Source: Blasia pusilla (lineage: Eukaryota > Marchantiophyta > Marchantiopsida > Blasiales). Taken from it: a DNA stretch of 64,000 nt. Under the pieces are notes generated by a model. It was not told the DNA's origin. It saw only the letters and a list, made by a program, of their open reading frames with translations, and made no database searches. Made by a program: the position numbers and the translations under genes. The stretch is from positions 24,986,001-25,050,000 of the forward strand of contig CM114275.1 in assembly GCA_050084515.1 (NCBI GenBank), in the 5' to 3' direction. Below, one piece after another: positions 1 through 11,945 of the stretch. Position 1 is the stretch's first letter; each line of letters begins with the position of its first letter.

Positions 1-1700
1 AGAGCCTCACGGGCGTAAAGTAGACGTTCTTCCTGGAGCCAATCGAGACGCTACCGACTCCAAGTTCCCTGGGTCGGCGCTTGTAGTCACACAATGAGAA
101 ACGAACCCGGAGCACCTGCCCGCACTGGTCATGTGGTACACATCTGTTCTCAAGAAGTGGGACTACCGAATTTTCCCTGCTCAATCCTCCAGAATGATGT
201 CACGATGCGAATCGCTCCCTCATGATGTCCTCACATCTCCGCGCAACTGCTGATCTCCTCAACAGATCCGCAATCTTCGGGAGTAAAACGCCGTGAGCTG
301 TCACAGCCCTAAGTGACGCAACTGTGATGAGCCACGTCGGGAGACGTGAGTTTGGACAAGTGCGACGGCTGGCCTCATGACAAGAAAAGATCTTTAGCAG
401 GCGCCTGTATCCACTTCGTACGTGCTGGGGATTGATTCGATCGCCCCTCGAGCGAAACAATTGTCACCTAAGGTTAGAGTGAAGCGTTCCTAAGGCCAAG
501 AGAAACACAGAGACGTATAATGCACTTCAAACACTTCAAACAGCACGTTCCATGCACGTTCGATCCAACTGACTCCCCCTCCGCTCCCGCCCCCGCGATT
601 CCTACTCCTTCCATCTCCTAAGCATCTCTCCCACAAGACAACCATCGCACTCTGCTCCGTCGCTTCGAGCTTGCCCGTGTCCTCTCCACGGGACTGATTT
701 CCCCGACTGCGCTTCCTTGTTCAGGACTGACTTCCCATCTGCTCCGATCGCACGCCTTGCTCCGCGTCCTGTAGCCCTCCCGACTCACGGATCACCACAG
801 GGCTCCGGCAGCGGAACGCAGGCCATGCGCTTCTGGCAGATCCAGAGGCCACAGGCGACGTTGTGTTGCAGCCTCGACTCTCCGGAGTGCGAGCGATCTC
901 CGGAAAGGATGCACTCCAGTCGCGACTGAGACAACCCTATCCCACCACCAATAACATCTATCCCTTCTCTAACAGCTACCGCCTCTCGGAATGCGTACCC
1001 ATTCTAATCCGTGCGTGTCGCGAAACGCTCGGGTCCGAACAAAATACACCCACAAGATTCCCGTGAACGAGTCCACTCAAACGAAGTGCACACGTATGAA
1101 ATGAAACGGTGCATGGGAAATAAACACCAAGAATCTTTGCGATGAGGCCTTGTACTTTCGAGCATTACTCGCGAAACGAGCAAGATTTGCGTGAACTCCA
1201 CACACTCGAAACAAAGCGGCAAAGTGCTCATTTCCTAATAAATGAAACTGCTCAGTAAACGTGAAGGATAGTTCTACGTAGTAAGTACATCCCCTCTTCA
1301 TAGAAGTAGATTCTCTTCATAGGCCAGTTGCGGCCTTCGGCCCAAGCTCTGGGGAGTTTTTTTGGCGGGAACCCGCTAGAAACCGGTAATTTTGTCAGTA
1401 CGACGGTTTTTTAGAAATTCTTGTCGGGAAAAAAAGGTTGATATTTCTGAAGGCGGAAAATTTCTGAGACTTTTATTTTTTTCCGGTGATTATCCGAAAT
1501 TAAAAAATTTCCCCTGCAGATTTCATAAACTTGAGACAACCCCGGCCAATTTTCGGCAGCCAAAAATGTTAACCGGCTAAACTTTTTTTTCCCACTTGCA
1601 AATTTCACCTTTACTCTCTCGTTCTCCTAGCAATTTCCTACCCTCCTCTATGTTCCATGTTTCCAATTCCCACTTTCATGATCCATCTCCTTGAGTCCCT
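1..1700. other. Intergenic region, no gene recognised
   Basis: Short open frames occur on both strands but overlap one another and show no recognisable domain, codon bias or splice structure. Base composition falls from moderate GC (first ~1 kb) to AT-rich after about 1,330. I see nothing I can name. Confidence 0.6.
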
Positions 1701-1733
1701 CCTCTTTCTTCCTTTCTGTAACCCACATTCAAT

Positions 1734-1788
1734 ATCCTTGGCAGGAATTGAACCTGGCCGGGCCTCCACCTAATCGGGAGCCAAGGAT
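1734..1788 (-). other. tRNA-like hairpin (possible tRNA-derived relic)
   Basis: A perfect 9-bp inverted repeat (ATCCTTGGC at 1734-1742, GCCAAGGAT at 1780-1788) encloses 37 nt. On the minus strand the loop holds GGTTCAATTCC, a good match to the pol III B-box / T-arm, with a 4-bp stem around a 7-nt loop. At 55 nt it is too short for a full tRNA, and no clear D-arm or anticodon arm is visible. It may be a decayed tRNA, the head of a tRNA-derived SINE, or chance. Confidence 0.3.
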
Positions 1789-1873
1789 CCTACCCCTTCA
1801 AAATACATTAAAGATTTTAAAAAAATCTTCAATGGATTATAAAAGGGATCTCTCACATCTCTCTTCCCACTAC

Positions 1874-3976
1874 CTAAGCATTTGAAATTGGTGCACTTGG
1901 AGAATTCTCTAGAGTTGCAGCCTCTATTGGATTATTGTTATCATTCACATATCTCTCCGGATTAGAATACACATATCTACAATTAGCAGAATTTTTCCAA
2001 AAGACTATTGATTCTACCAAAAAATCCTCATTGTCAAGTATCTTACCCTCCAAAGCTATCCTTAGAACAACATCCAAATGCTCAGTCGTTAATCGATTAC
2101 GACTCTTTATCTTGATCAAATTCTGCACAGAGAAAGCTCTCTCACATATTGCAGTACTCACACATTGTACCCTAGAAATGTTAGCTAATAAAAGAAAATT
2201 AGAGAACTTATATTGGAGAGATGGGCTCCAACATACCATTGTCCACAAGTTTTGAAAGTCTATATATTTCCATTATGTGGTGGCCATGAGCTTAAATGAT
2301 TGAAACTCTGACTTTCGATTGTTGAATTCGCAAGAGGTGGCTGCAAATGAACCCTCAATGGCAATTCCCTTCCAAAATGTGCACAAAGATCATCCACTTC
2401 CTTGCAACCCCAACTATTCAACCCTACTAACCTTGAGGGCATATGAAGAGGGTTCATAATTTTTATTGCACCCATCAGATAATTGTCCCTAAATCTATCC
2501 TGTAAGGCTGCACATACACTCTCAACAAAGTTCTTCTAGAAAGTTAGAGCAGCATGTAAATCCTTTCTTGTACAATCCCTTAACATTTCAATGCTATGGT
2601 ACTTTCTACCCCTACTCTCAGATTGCAATCGTTTCAAGTATCCACCAAGGGGTCCAAAATCAGGTAAGAGATGGTAACCTCTTTCTTCACAGAATGTAGA
2701 AGCGTTCAAGTCATGATTCTCCATCACAAAGTTCATTGTAATAGAGGCAATCTCAGAATTCACAATACTACCGATAGTACTAACATCTACAAACTTGTAA
2801 TGGAAAACCTTACTCAAATCAGCAAGTATAAACAATATGGTTGCCAAAAAGTACAACTGATAGATCATGTCAAATGGTCTCAACTTGTTGTACATGTTAG
2901 TAGCATTGCCATCATCTTCAGAGCGGGAAATACCCCTGAAATAAGTGAGGATAGATTCCAAGGAGTCACACAAAGTAGTCATGGCTTGCCATCGAGACAA
3001 CCAACGAATTTTATGATATCTCTTCATGACCCTCTGAGAGTCATTCAACTTCTCTTGCAAGGTTGCAAGAGCACACCTCCTCTTTGAGGACCTTCTAAAA
3101 TATCCAACTATAGAATTCGAGATGGAATCTATCTCTATACATACATTTTTACAACCTGGTCCTTTGGCTACTATCAAAGAAGCAAGATTGGTCCTATGTA
3201 CAACACAATGTATAGAGAGCAGAAAAGGGTTCACCTTCAACTTCAACTGTGATTTTACTCCATTTTGACTACCTACCATAGTTGAGGCTATGTCTGATCC
3301 AAAAGCCACCATCTTTGAACTCTCTAGTCTTGAGTCCTTGATCAACTCTAGAAGATTGTTAGTAATGGCATTTGAACAGTTCTCTGAACATTGCAACAAT
3401 CCTAAACACAAATTCTTGACCTGCCCCTCTATTAAGTAAGTTGCAAATACAACGAGATGGCCCGTTACTGAAATATCACTGGACTCGTCAATCATGATCC
3501 CAAAAAAAAAGGAGATTGTTGAGCTTTTAAAAGTGTCCTTCTATGCACTACCTAACTAATATAATAACACATATAAACACAACTCTTCTCATCGTGGTAT
3601 AAATCTCGGGCAATTGGCGCATTTACAGATAGTAGCAACTTACACAAATTTGGGAATTTGGCAAAAGCCAATGATTCCTTGCGATAAAGTATGCACACTT
3701 GAACAATGTTAACAAGGCTTGGTCACAAGTCCGATTAGTAGTGGCAATGGCCTTAGCCATTGACCTGTTTCCTATATTAATAGCCCAAGAAAGTTTCATA
3801 TGCTCAATCGATTTTCCATGATCTATAAAGGCCAAAACATTATAGTTTATGGTACCATCTCTTGCAAGGTAATTCTTACCCTTTCCTTGTCTAAAAACCT
3901 TACAAAATATTCTTCCTGTTTCTGCATGAAACTCTATCCAGTCAAATAAGGTATACAAGACATCTTTCCAAGCCAA
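1874..3976 (-). pseudogene. hAT-family transposase relic (ZNF862-like type)
   Basis: This is a degraded cut-and-paste transposase read right to left. The N-terminal piece (3976-3623) resembles a TTF/BED-like finger region, with a W-x-E-F-H start and FIDHGKSIEH. The core (3495-2536) carries the RNase H-like hAT pattern: MIDESSDISVTGHLVVFA, then FGSDIASTMVGSQNGV, CVVHRTNLA (the CxxH of hATs) and RWLSRWQAM. The C-terminal piece (2248-1874) has the hAT dimerisation signature CERAFSVQNLIKIKSRNRL. Stops and frame changes separate the three pieces, so no active enzyme is encoded. Terminal inverted repeats were not found. The family assignment is strong; the exact ends are not. Confidence 0.85.
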
Positions 3977-4177
3977 TTGATAACATGTAAGAGATAGTGA
4001 AGGGTAAACAAAGGTTTATGTCTAAACGAGAGCGGAGCAGAAGGCCTTGTCTTCTAGACGAGAGCAAAACTATCCGACAACAAAGGAAAAGCTAAGGCTC
4101 GAGATTCCAAGAGCGAATGCACATCCAATAGCAAAAGCAAGGTGAAAGTCAAGACTTCGAGAGTGAAGGCAAGGCTG

Positions 4178-4815
4178 AAGTCGAAAAACCCAAGAGCAAA
4201 AACAATGTCCAAGTTGCCAAAACCAAGAGCTAAACCACCGCCAGACCCAAGATCAAAAGCAAAACAGGGACTCGAGACTCTCAAGCATAGAGCAAAGCTA
4301 AGGCTTGATATGAAAAGCAATGTGGGAGTTGTGGGACCCGTCACCCGAGAGGAAAGATAAGTTGAAAAAAGCACCCTAAACCCTATCAGCAAAGTCGAAA
4401 AACCCGAGAGCAAAAAGAATGTCGGAGTTGCCAAAACCGAGAGCTAAACCACATCAAGACCCGAGATCAAAAGCAAAAGAGGCCCGAGACTTTCAAGTGT
4501 AGAGCAAAGCTAAGGCCTGACATGAAAAGCAATGCAGGACTTGCAGGACTGGTCACGCAAGAGGAAAGGTAAGTAGGACAAAGCACCCTAAACCCTGTCA
4601 CCGAAGTCGAAAATCCCGAGAGAAAAAACAACGTCAAAGCTACCAAACTCGAAAGCTAAAATCACAGCCAGACCCAAGATCACAAGCTAAACAGGGACCT
4701 GAGACTCAAGCGCAAAGCAAATCTAAGGCCCGATCTAAAAAGTAATGCGGGAGCAGCAAGACATGTAGGACCCATCACCCGAGAGGAAAGGTAAGTCGAA
4801 CAAAGCACCCTAAAC
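4178..4815. repeat. Tandem repeat, three copies of ~213 bp
   Basis: Copies begin with AAGTCGAAAA at 4178, 4392 and 4604 (periods 214 and 212). The third ends near AAAGCACCCTAAAC at 4815. Shared internal words include ACCCGAGAGGAAAG and CAAAGCTAAGG. Copies differ at scattered positions and small indels, so the array is not recent. The DNA upstream (4020-4177) uses similar short words but is too diverged to count as a full unit. The 72-aa and 126-aa open frames here are products of the repeat rather than genes. Confidence 0.85.
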
Positions 4816-4998
4816 AAAGACTCCATGCAAACGTAAAGCTGCAAAGTTCAACACAAGACACGACAGTCGAGGCTTCGAGCTCAAGGTGGAGCACTAGACT
4901 CTAGAGGTCCGAGTTTGGACCACATGCTTCAAAAAGGAAACGACAATAACAAGGCGGGGATGCCAAAGACCGTAGTCGAAGAGTTGAAAGCACAACAC

Positions 4999-5233
4999 GA
5001 TCCTGTCACCACGCACTCCAGAAAGGAAAGAAGCTTAACGCATGACCGCAACTGCGCCATGATGCCAAGGTTGGAGCCAAACTTTCTAAGAGTGGAGAAA
5101 TCAAAGAAAGCAAGGATCGTGTCACCATGCACTCTAGAAAGGAAAGGAGCTCAACGCATGACTGTAACTGTGCCAGGAAGCTAAGACCGAAGCTGAACTT
5201 TCGAACAGAGGAGAAATCAAACAAATCAAGGTG
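4999..5233. repeat. Tandem repeat, two copies of ~116 bp
   Basis: GATCCTGTCACCACGCACTC at 4999 recurs as a near match at 5115, each followed by AGAAAGGAAAG, an AACGCATGAC segment and a GAGAAATCAAA tail. The unit differs from the 213-bp repeat just upstream, although both contain a GTCACC...GAAAGG core. No coding function is evident. Confidence 0.8.
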
Positions 5234-5249
5234 ACAAGGACTTGCTAGA

Positions 5250-8200
5250 AAAAGCGAAGAAAATGTTGCATGCCGACTACGGGACGCAGGAGATTGCAAA
5301 TGGCTCTTGCCGCTAAGGCCAGAGAGACTACCCCCTGGGCCTGGACTCTCGACTCCACAATCTCGACCACTCGGGCCCTCAAGCCTCGACACTTTGTCAC
5401 CCTTAGATCCAGGTGCCTCGGACTCCCGGACCCTAACTTTGACACCCTACCTCGGACGATTGAGATCTCATGGTGAGAATGTGACAGTTGTCACTGCCCC
5501 TTGGTTTTCTGACCACCTGCAAACTGTCCAACGAAGTTCTGAAAACGCAATCCGGCAAGAATCCAGCAGAAATGACCGGCGATTGAAAATTTCCGAAAAA
5601 TTCCTTCCAGAAAGCGGCACATTTCGGGTGTAACAAAACATGGCCATCCAATTTGTGGATAATCCCTAAAATTGGTCGAAAGCTCAGCCGGAATTTTTTC
5701 CAGACGTCGTTAATCTCAAATTCTAACTAGCTAGCTCTACTCGGGCAACATGTTCTCCCCGGACATTGCTTCGGCCTTCATCCCCTTTTTTGTAGTAATC
5801 TTTTTCGGTTGTGCCATAATACCCTTCAGAAGCTAACACCATATTTGGTTCTAACAATATATAATGTTTATACTTTGTATATTCTTAGAAATAAAAATAC
5901 CTGCCACTCTATTTTGGTAAGGGATGGAATTTTCCCATGAGAGGGCCGCACACTAGTTCCATCATGCATTTTTATTGAGGTTCATTTTTTTCCTTCATAG
6001 AAGAGGTTGGGAGAATTCACAAACTTTCGCCTTTATGGGAGCTCCCTTTATGGAGGAGGGCAGATCTTTGTTCAGGAAGAATCTCATGAGGATATGCTTC
6101 GACCAAAGTGAGCCAGATTGTTGGAAAGAGTTGTGGTATGTGCTGATTTTTTGAAAACGAATTAGAATCTTGATGAACGATGTGTTGAAGGTGACCTTTT
6201 TTAAACCCAAACCGAAAAGGGCTACTTACGTTGAAAGCGGTATGGATCATTAACCATATACCGCTTATCATGATTGCTCATGAAATGACGGGCGTTTCTC
6301 AAGCACTGGAGTCATTCATGCATATGCGACATATGATGTCAAATTTTTAAAATCTCATATATTCAAAATGTCGTTTTAGAATGGTATGAGTTTATGATAT
6401 TTTCACAAGGTAAGACATACTCTCACTAACCTTGAGAGAGAATGCAAACTTAAAAAAATGTTCATTTTCTCAAAAAATATATATTAGCATATAGATTTAT
6501 ACGAGATACACTGAGGATGGATTTCTATGGTCGTTGCCCCCTTTGATACTTGTCTTCATTCGAGTTCCCTAAGAAAATATCCCTCAGTACCACATGAACA
6601 TTTTCTTTGCTTAGGAAAGAGGGTTTTTTTTATTATAATGTAAAACTTAATTTTATGCATAAAACTTTTTTTTTTGGCTCTGGATTCCAGAGCTATGGTC
6701 CTCCAAGTAGACTAACATATTAGATCTCACATATGTTTGGGTATTGAAAAAATATGTGCTTGAATCCTGATGCACTCTGGTTGCATGTGATGTATGTTGA
6801 TCTACTGAAACCTATATTAAAAAAGCCTTAAATTTTACGACTTCAAATACTTCATTGACACTTATGATTCTAGCAACATGAGTTCTTAATTCTGATTGCA
6901 AAGAGTTGTACTAAAAATATTTGAGAAGTTTGATTTTTTATGGTTGAATCTTTGACTCAAAGTTCATCCCAACCCCCAACCCTTGATTCATATAAGGAAG
7001 TGATTGGCAAGTTGCAGCTTGAGGAAAAAATAGCCCATACGGTGCATGATCAAAGTGAATCCCATGTTAGGGTTTGGAGTTGCATTTGCAAATCTAGCCA
7101 TCATGTATTTATGGATTAAGCTATGGATATAATACAACTTGCCAAAAAATCCAAACTAGGAAGTTGAATATGGTACTTTATTGTGCAAACGAAACTAAAG
7201 CATTTCCAACAAAATTGCAATGAAAAGTAGGCTTCATCCAAGAGAGAGCAAGCGAGGGGAGAGGGTTAGGTGAAGATTTCATTAAATGCGTACTCGTTAG
7301 CGAACATACATATCCCATATCTTGAGTGGAGAAGATATCAGGATGCATAAGGTGCACAACAACTTAAAGAATTGAACTTGAGAGATGCCAAGTCAATGTG
7401 CACCTGAGAGTCAAATGAGCATTGAATGCTAGTAAGGGATTAAGCATTGGCAACTGAGAATTCTCCACCATCACATGATTCACATCCCTATGCAGGAGGA
7501 ACTATAGAAATTTTTGAATCAAGAGTCTACCCCTTCACTGGAGAAGCTCACACTCTTAAGACTAAAGCTTTCACAGAATGGCCATCCCCTTGGACAGTTA
7601 ATCGGGCATCTGAAAATGTGGCAGTGGATCTTCTAATTGCACTTTTGCCATCCGAGTTTAGGTTTTGGGACAATAACCTACAGGCCATGAGACACGGTCC
7701 TAAATCGGAACATCCCTCTGACCAGCCGCTCGGCCAAGCCGGATCTACATTACGGACTCAAGGGCTCAAAGGTTGGCTTGGGTGCAGGTGGAAGACCCGT
7801 TGGGTATGTCCATACTTGTCCAAACATGTCCATGTTTGTGCAACCTTGTGTCGAAGTCCAACGGATTGTGAATTCGTGATAACCAATTTTGCAACCTGAT
7901 GAAAGGCTATAGGTTGCAAAAGTAGCTTTCATAAGTTCCCTACAACAACCCATTGGCATCTGAAAGGTTGCAATGATTTTACAATCCGTTGGATTCCGTC
8001 GGGGTTGCTCTCTCGCCAGCAACCTATCACAACTTGATATTTTACTGTGACTTCAACCTTACCTTTGCAGCACGTCGTAATCCATTAGGTTTGTTGGTGT
8101 AAGTGACTCTTTCCATTCTCTACTCAAATAGAACCTAACATGCATGTTTGCCCAATTCATATATGCATATTGAGTACTCTTACGTGTATAGTTTTGTGAG

Positions 8201-8440
8201 GCTGGACTATAGGTTCAAGATTTTCCAAGTCGAGGATCTTGTTGAGCCTTCCCCAAATGGGTAGGCATTGAGTAGTTTGTCTAACTCATTCCCGAGAATC
8301 TTCCTTGAGGATAATGAGCCTCTTCTAGGAGTGAGGGAGAAATCTGTGACTCTTATGCAGACCCTGATAGAGCATTGCTTGCGTCTCTAGGATTTGGTGG
8401 GACTTTGGAGGGATAGAGTTAGAGCCACGTGGCAAAGTGG
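5250..8440. other. Non-coding stretch, mostly AT-rich
   Basis: No recognisable gene. The longest frame (7447-7899, plus, 150 aa) matches no family I know, and its second half runs into a palindrome-bearing repeat shared with 18.5-19.7 kb. Around 7,855-8,040 there are several inverted words of the form TTGCAACC...GGTTGCAA. The remainder looks like decayed repeat DNA. Confidence 0.55.
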
Positions 8441-8447
8441 AAGATAT

Positions 8448-8756
8448 TGAAGACTAAGTTAGAGTCAAGCTCATCAGACATCCGAACTACTACATTTGGT
8501 ACTCACAGGAAGTCAGGAAGCTTAATCTTGGTTAGTACATTAAGTGTGACCATCTTAACTAGGGTTAGTTAATGACAGTTATTCTAACTCAAGACTATGG
8601 TTAAGATTATGGATAGGGTTTCTTGTACATATCCTATGTAATTGAGAAAAGGATTGACCTCCACTCATTCTCTCATGGCAAAATTTTATTCTCCATGGTG
8701 GTGTGTGAGTGTAGAGTCATTTTCCACCAATTATGCTTCTTTAGTAGTTTTCTACA
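8448..8756 (+). repeat. Copia 5' LTR (LTR1)
   Basis: A 309-bp LTR beginning TGAAGACTAAG and ending TTCTACA. It is repeated in the same orientation at 15475-15776 with scattered substitutions and indels. A third partial copy in reverse lies at 63680. All three copies stop at the same TTCTACA, which fixes the right end. No clear target-site duplication flanks the pair (GATAT on the left, GAATA on the right). Confidence 0.85.
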
Positions 8757-8758
8757 TG

Positions 8759-9370
8759 TGTCACATCTAAGTAGCCGATAGACCAAGATCTATCGTGATA
8801 CGACATAGAAGCCAACGGACTGTCTGGAGTGTAACTTCGTCCCGAGGTGTCGGATGAGGTTGAGGATAGGTCTCTTGTATCAGGAACATCATTTTTGACA
8901 ATTTTCTTGTTGAGTTCTTTCACGACCAGATGACTTGTTGAGCATGTCACCCGCCATTGATAACCTGTACGCGCAGGTTACCATGAGGATAGCTAGTTTT
9001 AGGGGAAGAGCCTTTTGGCTCTTCCTAACCCTATATAAGGCAGGAAGATGGCTTTCCCAAGCCAACTTTCTCATGTTAGGCCGTTGGAGCACCTCTCTTG
9101 TTGTGTGTGAGATAAGACGCGGGTGCTAGCGTCCGAATTTCTTGAGAGCATAGGATGGACGAGGCTCAATATGCCGATGTAGATTGAAGAGTGGAGTTTT
9201 AGGCCGCGTGTGCCATTTTTACTCTTATTTTTGTTGTATGATCTCTATGTATATGTATGAGTTGATTTCTGTATATGTGTGGATCTACTCGTATGTGGGG
9301 AAGATCGGTGTTGTGTGGTGTGGATGTGACCAACGATGTATGTTGTGTAGCGATGTGTATGTGCACGACA
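8759..9370 (+). repeat. Solo LTR (LTR2) inserted between Copia LTR and primer site
   Basis: A 612-bp segment with inverted ends TGTCAC...ACGACA, flanked on both sides by CATG (8755-8758 and 9371-9374). Removing it would place the Copia LTR directly next to the primer-binding sequence at 9373. It contains a TATA-type box, CTATATAAGG, at 9031-9040. Its last ~40 bp match the end of the minus-strand LTR at 43590. The small 63-85 aa frames inside are not genes. Confidence 0.7.
9031..9040 (+). promoter_or_regulatory. TATA box of LTR2
   Basis: CTATATAAGG lies about 330 bp before the LTR2 end, a usual place for an LTR promoter. Activity is inferred only from position and motif. Confidence 0.5.
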
Positions 9371-9372
9371 CA

Positions 9373-9384
9373 TGATATCAGAGT
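9373..9384 (+). promoter_or_regulatory. Primer-binding site (initiator tRNA-Met type)
   Basis: TGATATCAGAGT differs at two positions from TGGTATCAGAGC, the usual plant retrotransposon primer site complementary to initiator tRNA-Met. It was probably directly adjacent to LTR1 before LTR2 inserted. Confidence 0.65.
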
Positions 9385-9887
9385 GATAGGAGAACATCAC
9401 TTGAAATTATTGGTATTTGAGGAGATAAGAGAGGTAAGAGAAGGCACAATTTCCGTTTGGGAGAAGGAAATTTCATTGAGAGATGAGTGGCAGAAGATTT
9501 CAGATGGAGCTATGACACTAACAAAACTTTGAAGGCATTTTTTAGGGCTTTTCTGATCAATGAGTAATATGGGTACACATTGGTCAAAATGATGCCGAAG
9601 ACCAGTTATGATAATCTAGTAGAGCTTGTCAAGATCTTTCCAATACATCCAAAATCGCTCGATTCTGACATTTTGAGCTCATGTAGTAGCAATTTCAATG
9701 TAGGAAAGTGCAATTAATGAAGGAAAGTTGTGGAGTTTGCTCTCTATAGGCCAATTTCGACTAGTTCTTCCATACAGTTGATCAATTTTGGAAAATTTCA
9801 AGTCAATTTCTGTTTAGGAGTGGTCTATGCCTCAATTGGAGCAATGGAGAGCATGAAATTACATATTTTTGAGTAAAATTGTTCTTC

Positions 9888-11945
9888 ATGGAGTATTCCT
9901 CAACAACAATCACAAGCGAGAAGCTAGAGAAGCAGAACTACAATGTTTGGAAGTCTCGAATGAAATTTTTGTTCATAGGTTAAGAACTATGGGAGCTTGT
10001 TACAGATGATGAGGCGAAGCCAAAATGTGACTCAACATACTTGAATGTTCACACTTGGAAAAAATGCGCAAGGCAAAAAATCCACTACATTTCAATAACG
10101 ATATGTTTGCCAATGATAGGTCACATTCAAGATGTTGATATTCCAAAGGAGGCGTGGGATGCATTAAACGAGCTGTTCTAGACATCTGCAAAGGCCCGAA
10201 AGCTTCAATTTAAACAAAAATTTAATGAAGTGAGGAAAGGATCGTAGAGCATCAATATCTATATTTTGAGTATCAGACATATTTTTGATCCATTGATTAA
10301 CATAAGAGTGACAGTAGAAGATGATGATCTGATTTTGTTCATTCTTCAAGGCTTTCCAAAGGATTACAAGTCCTTTGAGACCTCTATCTTTGTGAGAGAG
10401 ATGTATCCAACCTTTCAAGAGTTAGTTCCACTGTTAATCAGTGAGGAGATGCGCCTAGTAGGTAGCAGTAGCTCGTCTAATATGCAAGAGAGTGCGCTAT
10501 GTGCAGGTAATGGTTCAAATAGATCTAGAGGCATATGTCGTAGTAGAAGCTTCCGTGATCGTGGTGGATATCAACCATATGGAGGAAGAGGCACTAAAAA
10601 AAATATCACTCAATCAACTCCGAATTATTACTCGACACAATCATGAGGTGATGATAGTGGAAATCGTTGGGATTAAGGTAAGCAATAAAGGCTCTGTGGA
10701 TCTTGCAATTACTGTGGGATAAAGGGTTACCATGCAATGTTTTGCTTCAAGAAGAAGGTAGATACAAGAACGAGAGCCTTACCAAAATAAAACTATGTAG
10801 AGCAACAACACCAAAGACAATATCAAGAACAACAAAATTTATAAACTAAGCATGTCTTGTTCATGACTCATCATATGGGAGCAATGGTCAAGAAAGACTC
10901 GATAGCAGATTGGTACATCGACTCTGGTGCATCAAATCACATGATCTCACAAGCTAAATGATTTAGTAGTATGGAGTTGGTGAAAGATCCTGCAATAGTG
11001 CTTGAGGAGATGATACTCAACATCATATCACGCATACCGATAAAGTTTCAATTGCATCAAATGGTCTTTGTGCTCTTGGAAATGGTCTCCATGTTCTTAC
11101 CATTACAAGAAATTTGATTTCTGTAGGACTAATCGTTTAACACAGATGGTTATTTCAATGAAATAATGGATGACCAAACTATGATAGCCAAAAAAACTAG
11201 ATATGACAGAATATTCAAATTAGATGTTTCTATGCTAGAGATTCAAACAACAATATGTGGTCAAACTGGCCAACAAGTCATGGATCCATATGTATGGCAT
11301 AAGAGAATTGGGCATATGAATCTTCAAATATTAAGAGTCTTTCATCATCTAATCTTGTAATAGAACTTCCTAAATTAGCGAGTCCTACTATGTTAGAGGC
11401 ACGTCTTGCTTGCCAATTTGGAAAACAAGCTAGATTTCCATTTCCAAAGCAAGGGAGAAGAGCATCCAAGATGTTGTGGAAAACATCAAAACATAGCCTT
11501 AGTGGTTGCCAATATTTTGTTTCATTCACTTATGACCACTCTAGATATATATGGGTATACTTTATGAAACCAAGTCAGAAGTATTCTCGATGTTTCAAAC
11601 ATTCAGAATTATGGTAGAGAAGTAGACTGGAGAATACATTCTCAAATTGTGTCGTAATGGAGAAGGAGAGGACCTTTCAACAGACTTTGATGACTACTTA
11701 TATTAGAATGGCATCTAACGACAAGTGACTTATCGTTATACTCTACAAAAAATGGAATGGCTGAGAGGAATTATCGACATCTTGCTGAGGCGGCACGAGT
11801 TATGCTGAATGAGAAGAACATGCCCACGGTGTATTGGGCAGAGGCTATAGCATGTGCACTCTTCTTAATCAACCAAACTCCAAAAACATAAGTTCATGAT
11901 AAGACTCCATTCGAATTCTTTACAGGAAGTAAACCTGCATATATT
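9888..11945 (+). pseudogene. Copia gag-protease-integrase relic
   Basis: The first half of a Copia polyprotein. Gag opens at the ATG at 9888 and meets an in-frame TAA after about 30 codons; further stops follow. A zinc knuckle near 10,700 reads CNYCGIKGYHAMFC, with the usual His replaced by Tyr. Protease is marked by DWYIDSGASNHM (about 10,908). Pre-integrase is marked by WHKRIGHMNLQI (about 11,297), and integrase by ACQFGKQARFPFPKQ and later NGMAERNYRHLAEAARVML. The reading frame stops being Copia-like just after GSKPA at about 11,945, where an inverted segment begins. The element cannot make working protein. Confidence 0.88.

Noticed and set aside
4054-4434. 126-aa minus frame and 72-aa plus frame with regular composition
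   Set aside because: Both follow from the 213-bp tandem repeat; no start context or family match.
4128-4815. Possible CRISPR-like array (repeats with spacers)
   Set aside because: Units are ~213 bp direct tandem copies without unique spacers, and the setting is plant nuclear DNA.
7447-7899. 150-aa plus frame
   Set aside because: No recognisable domain, and the 3' third lies in repeat sequence.
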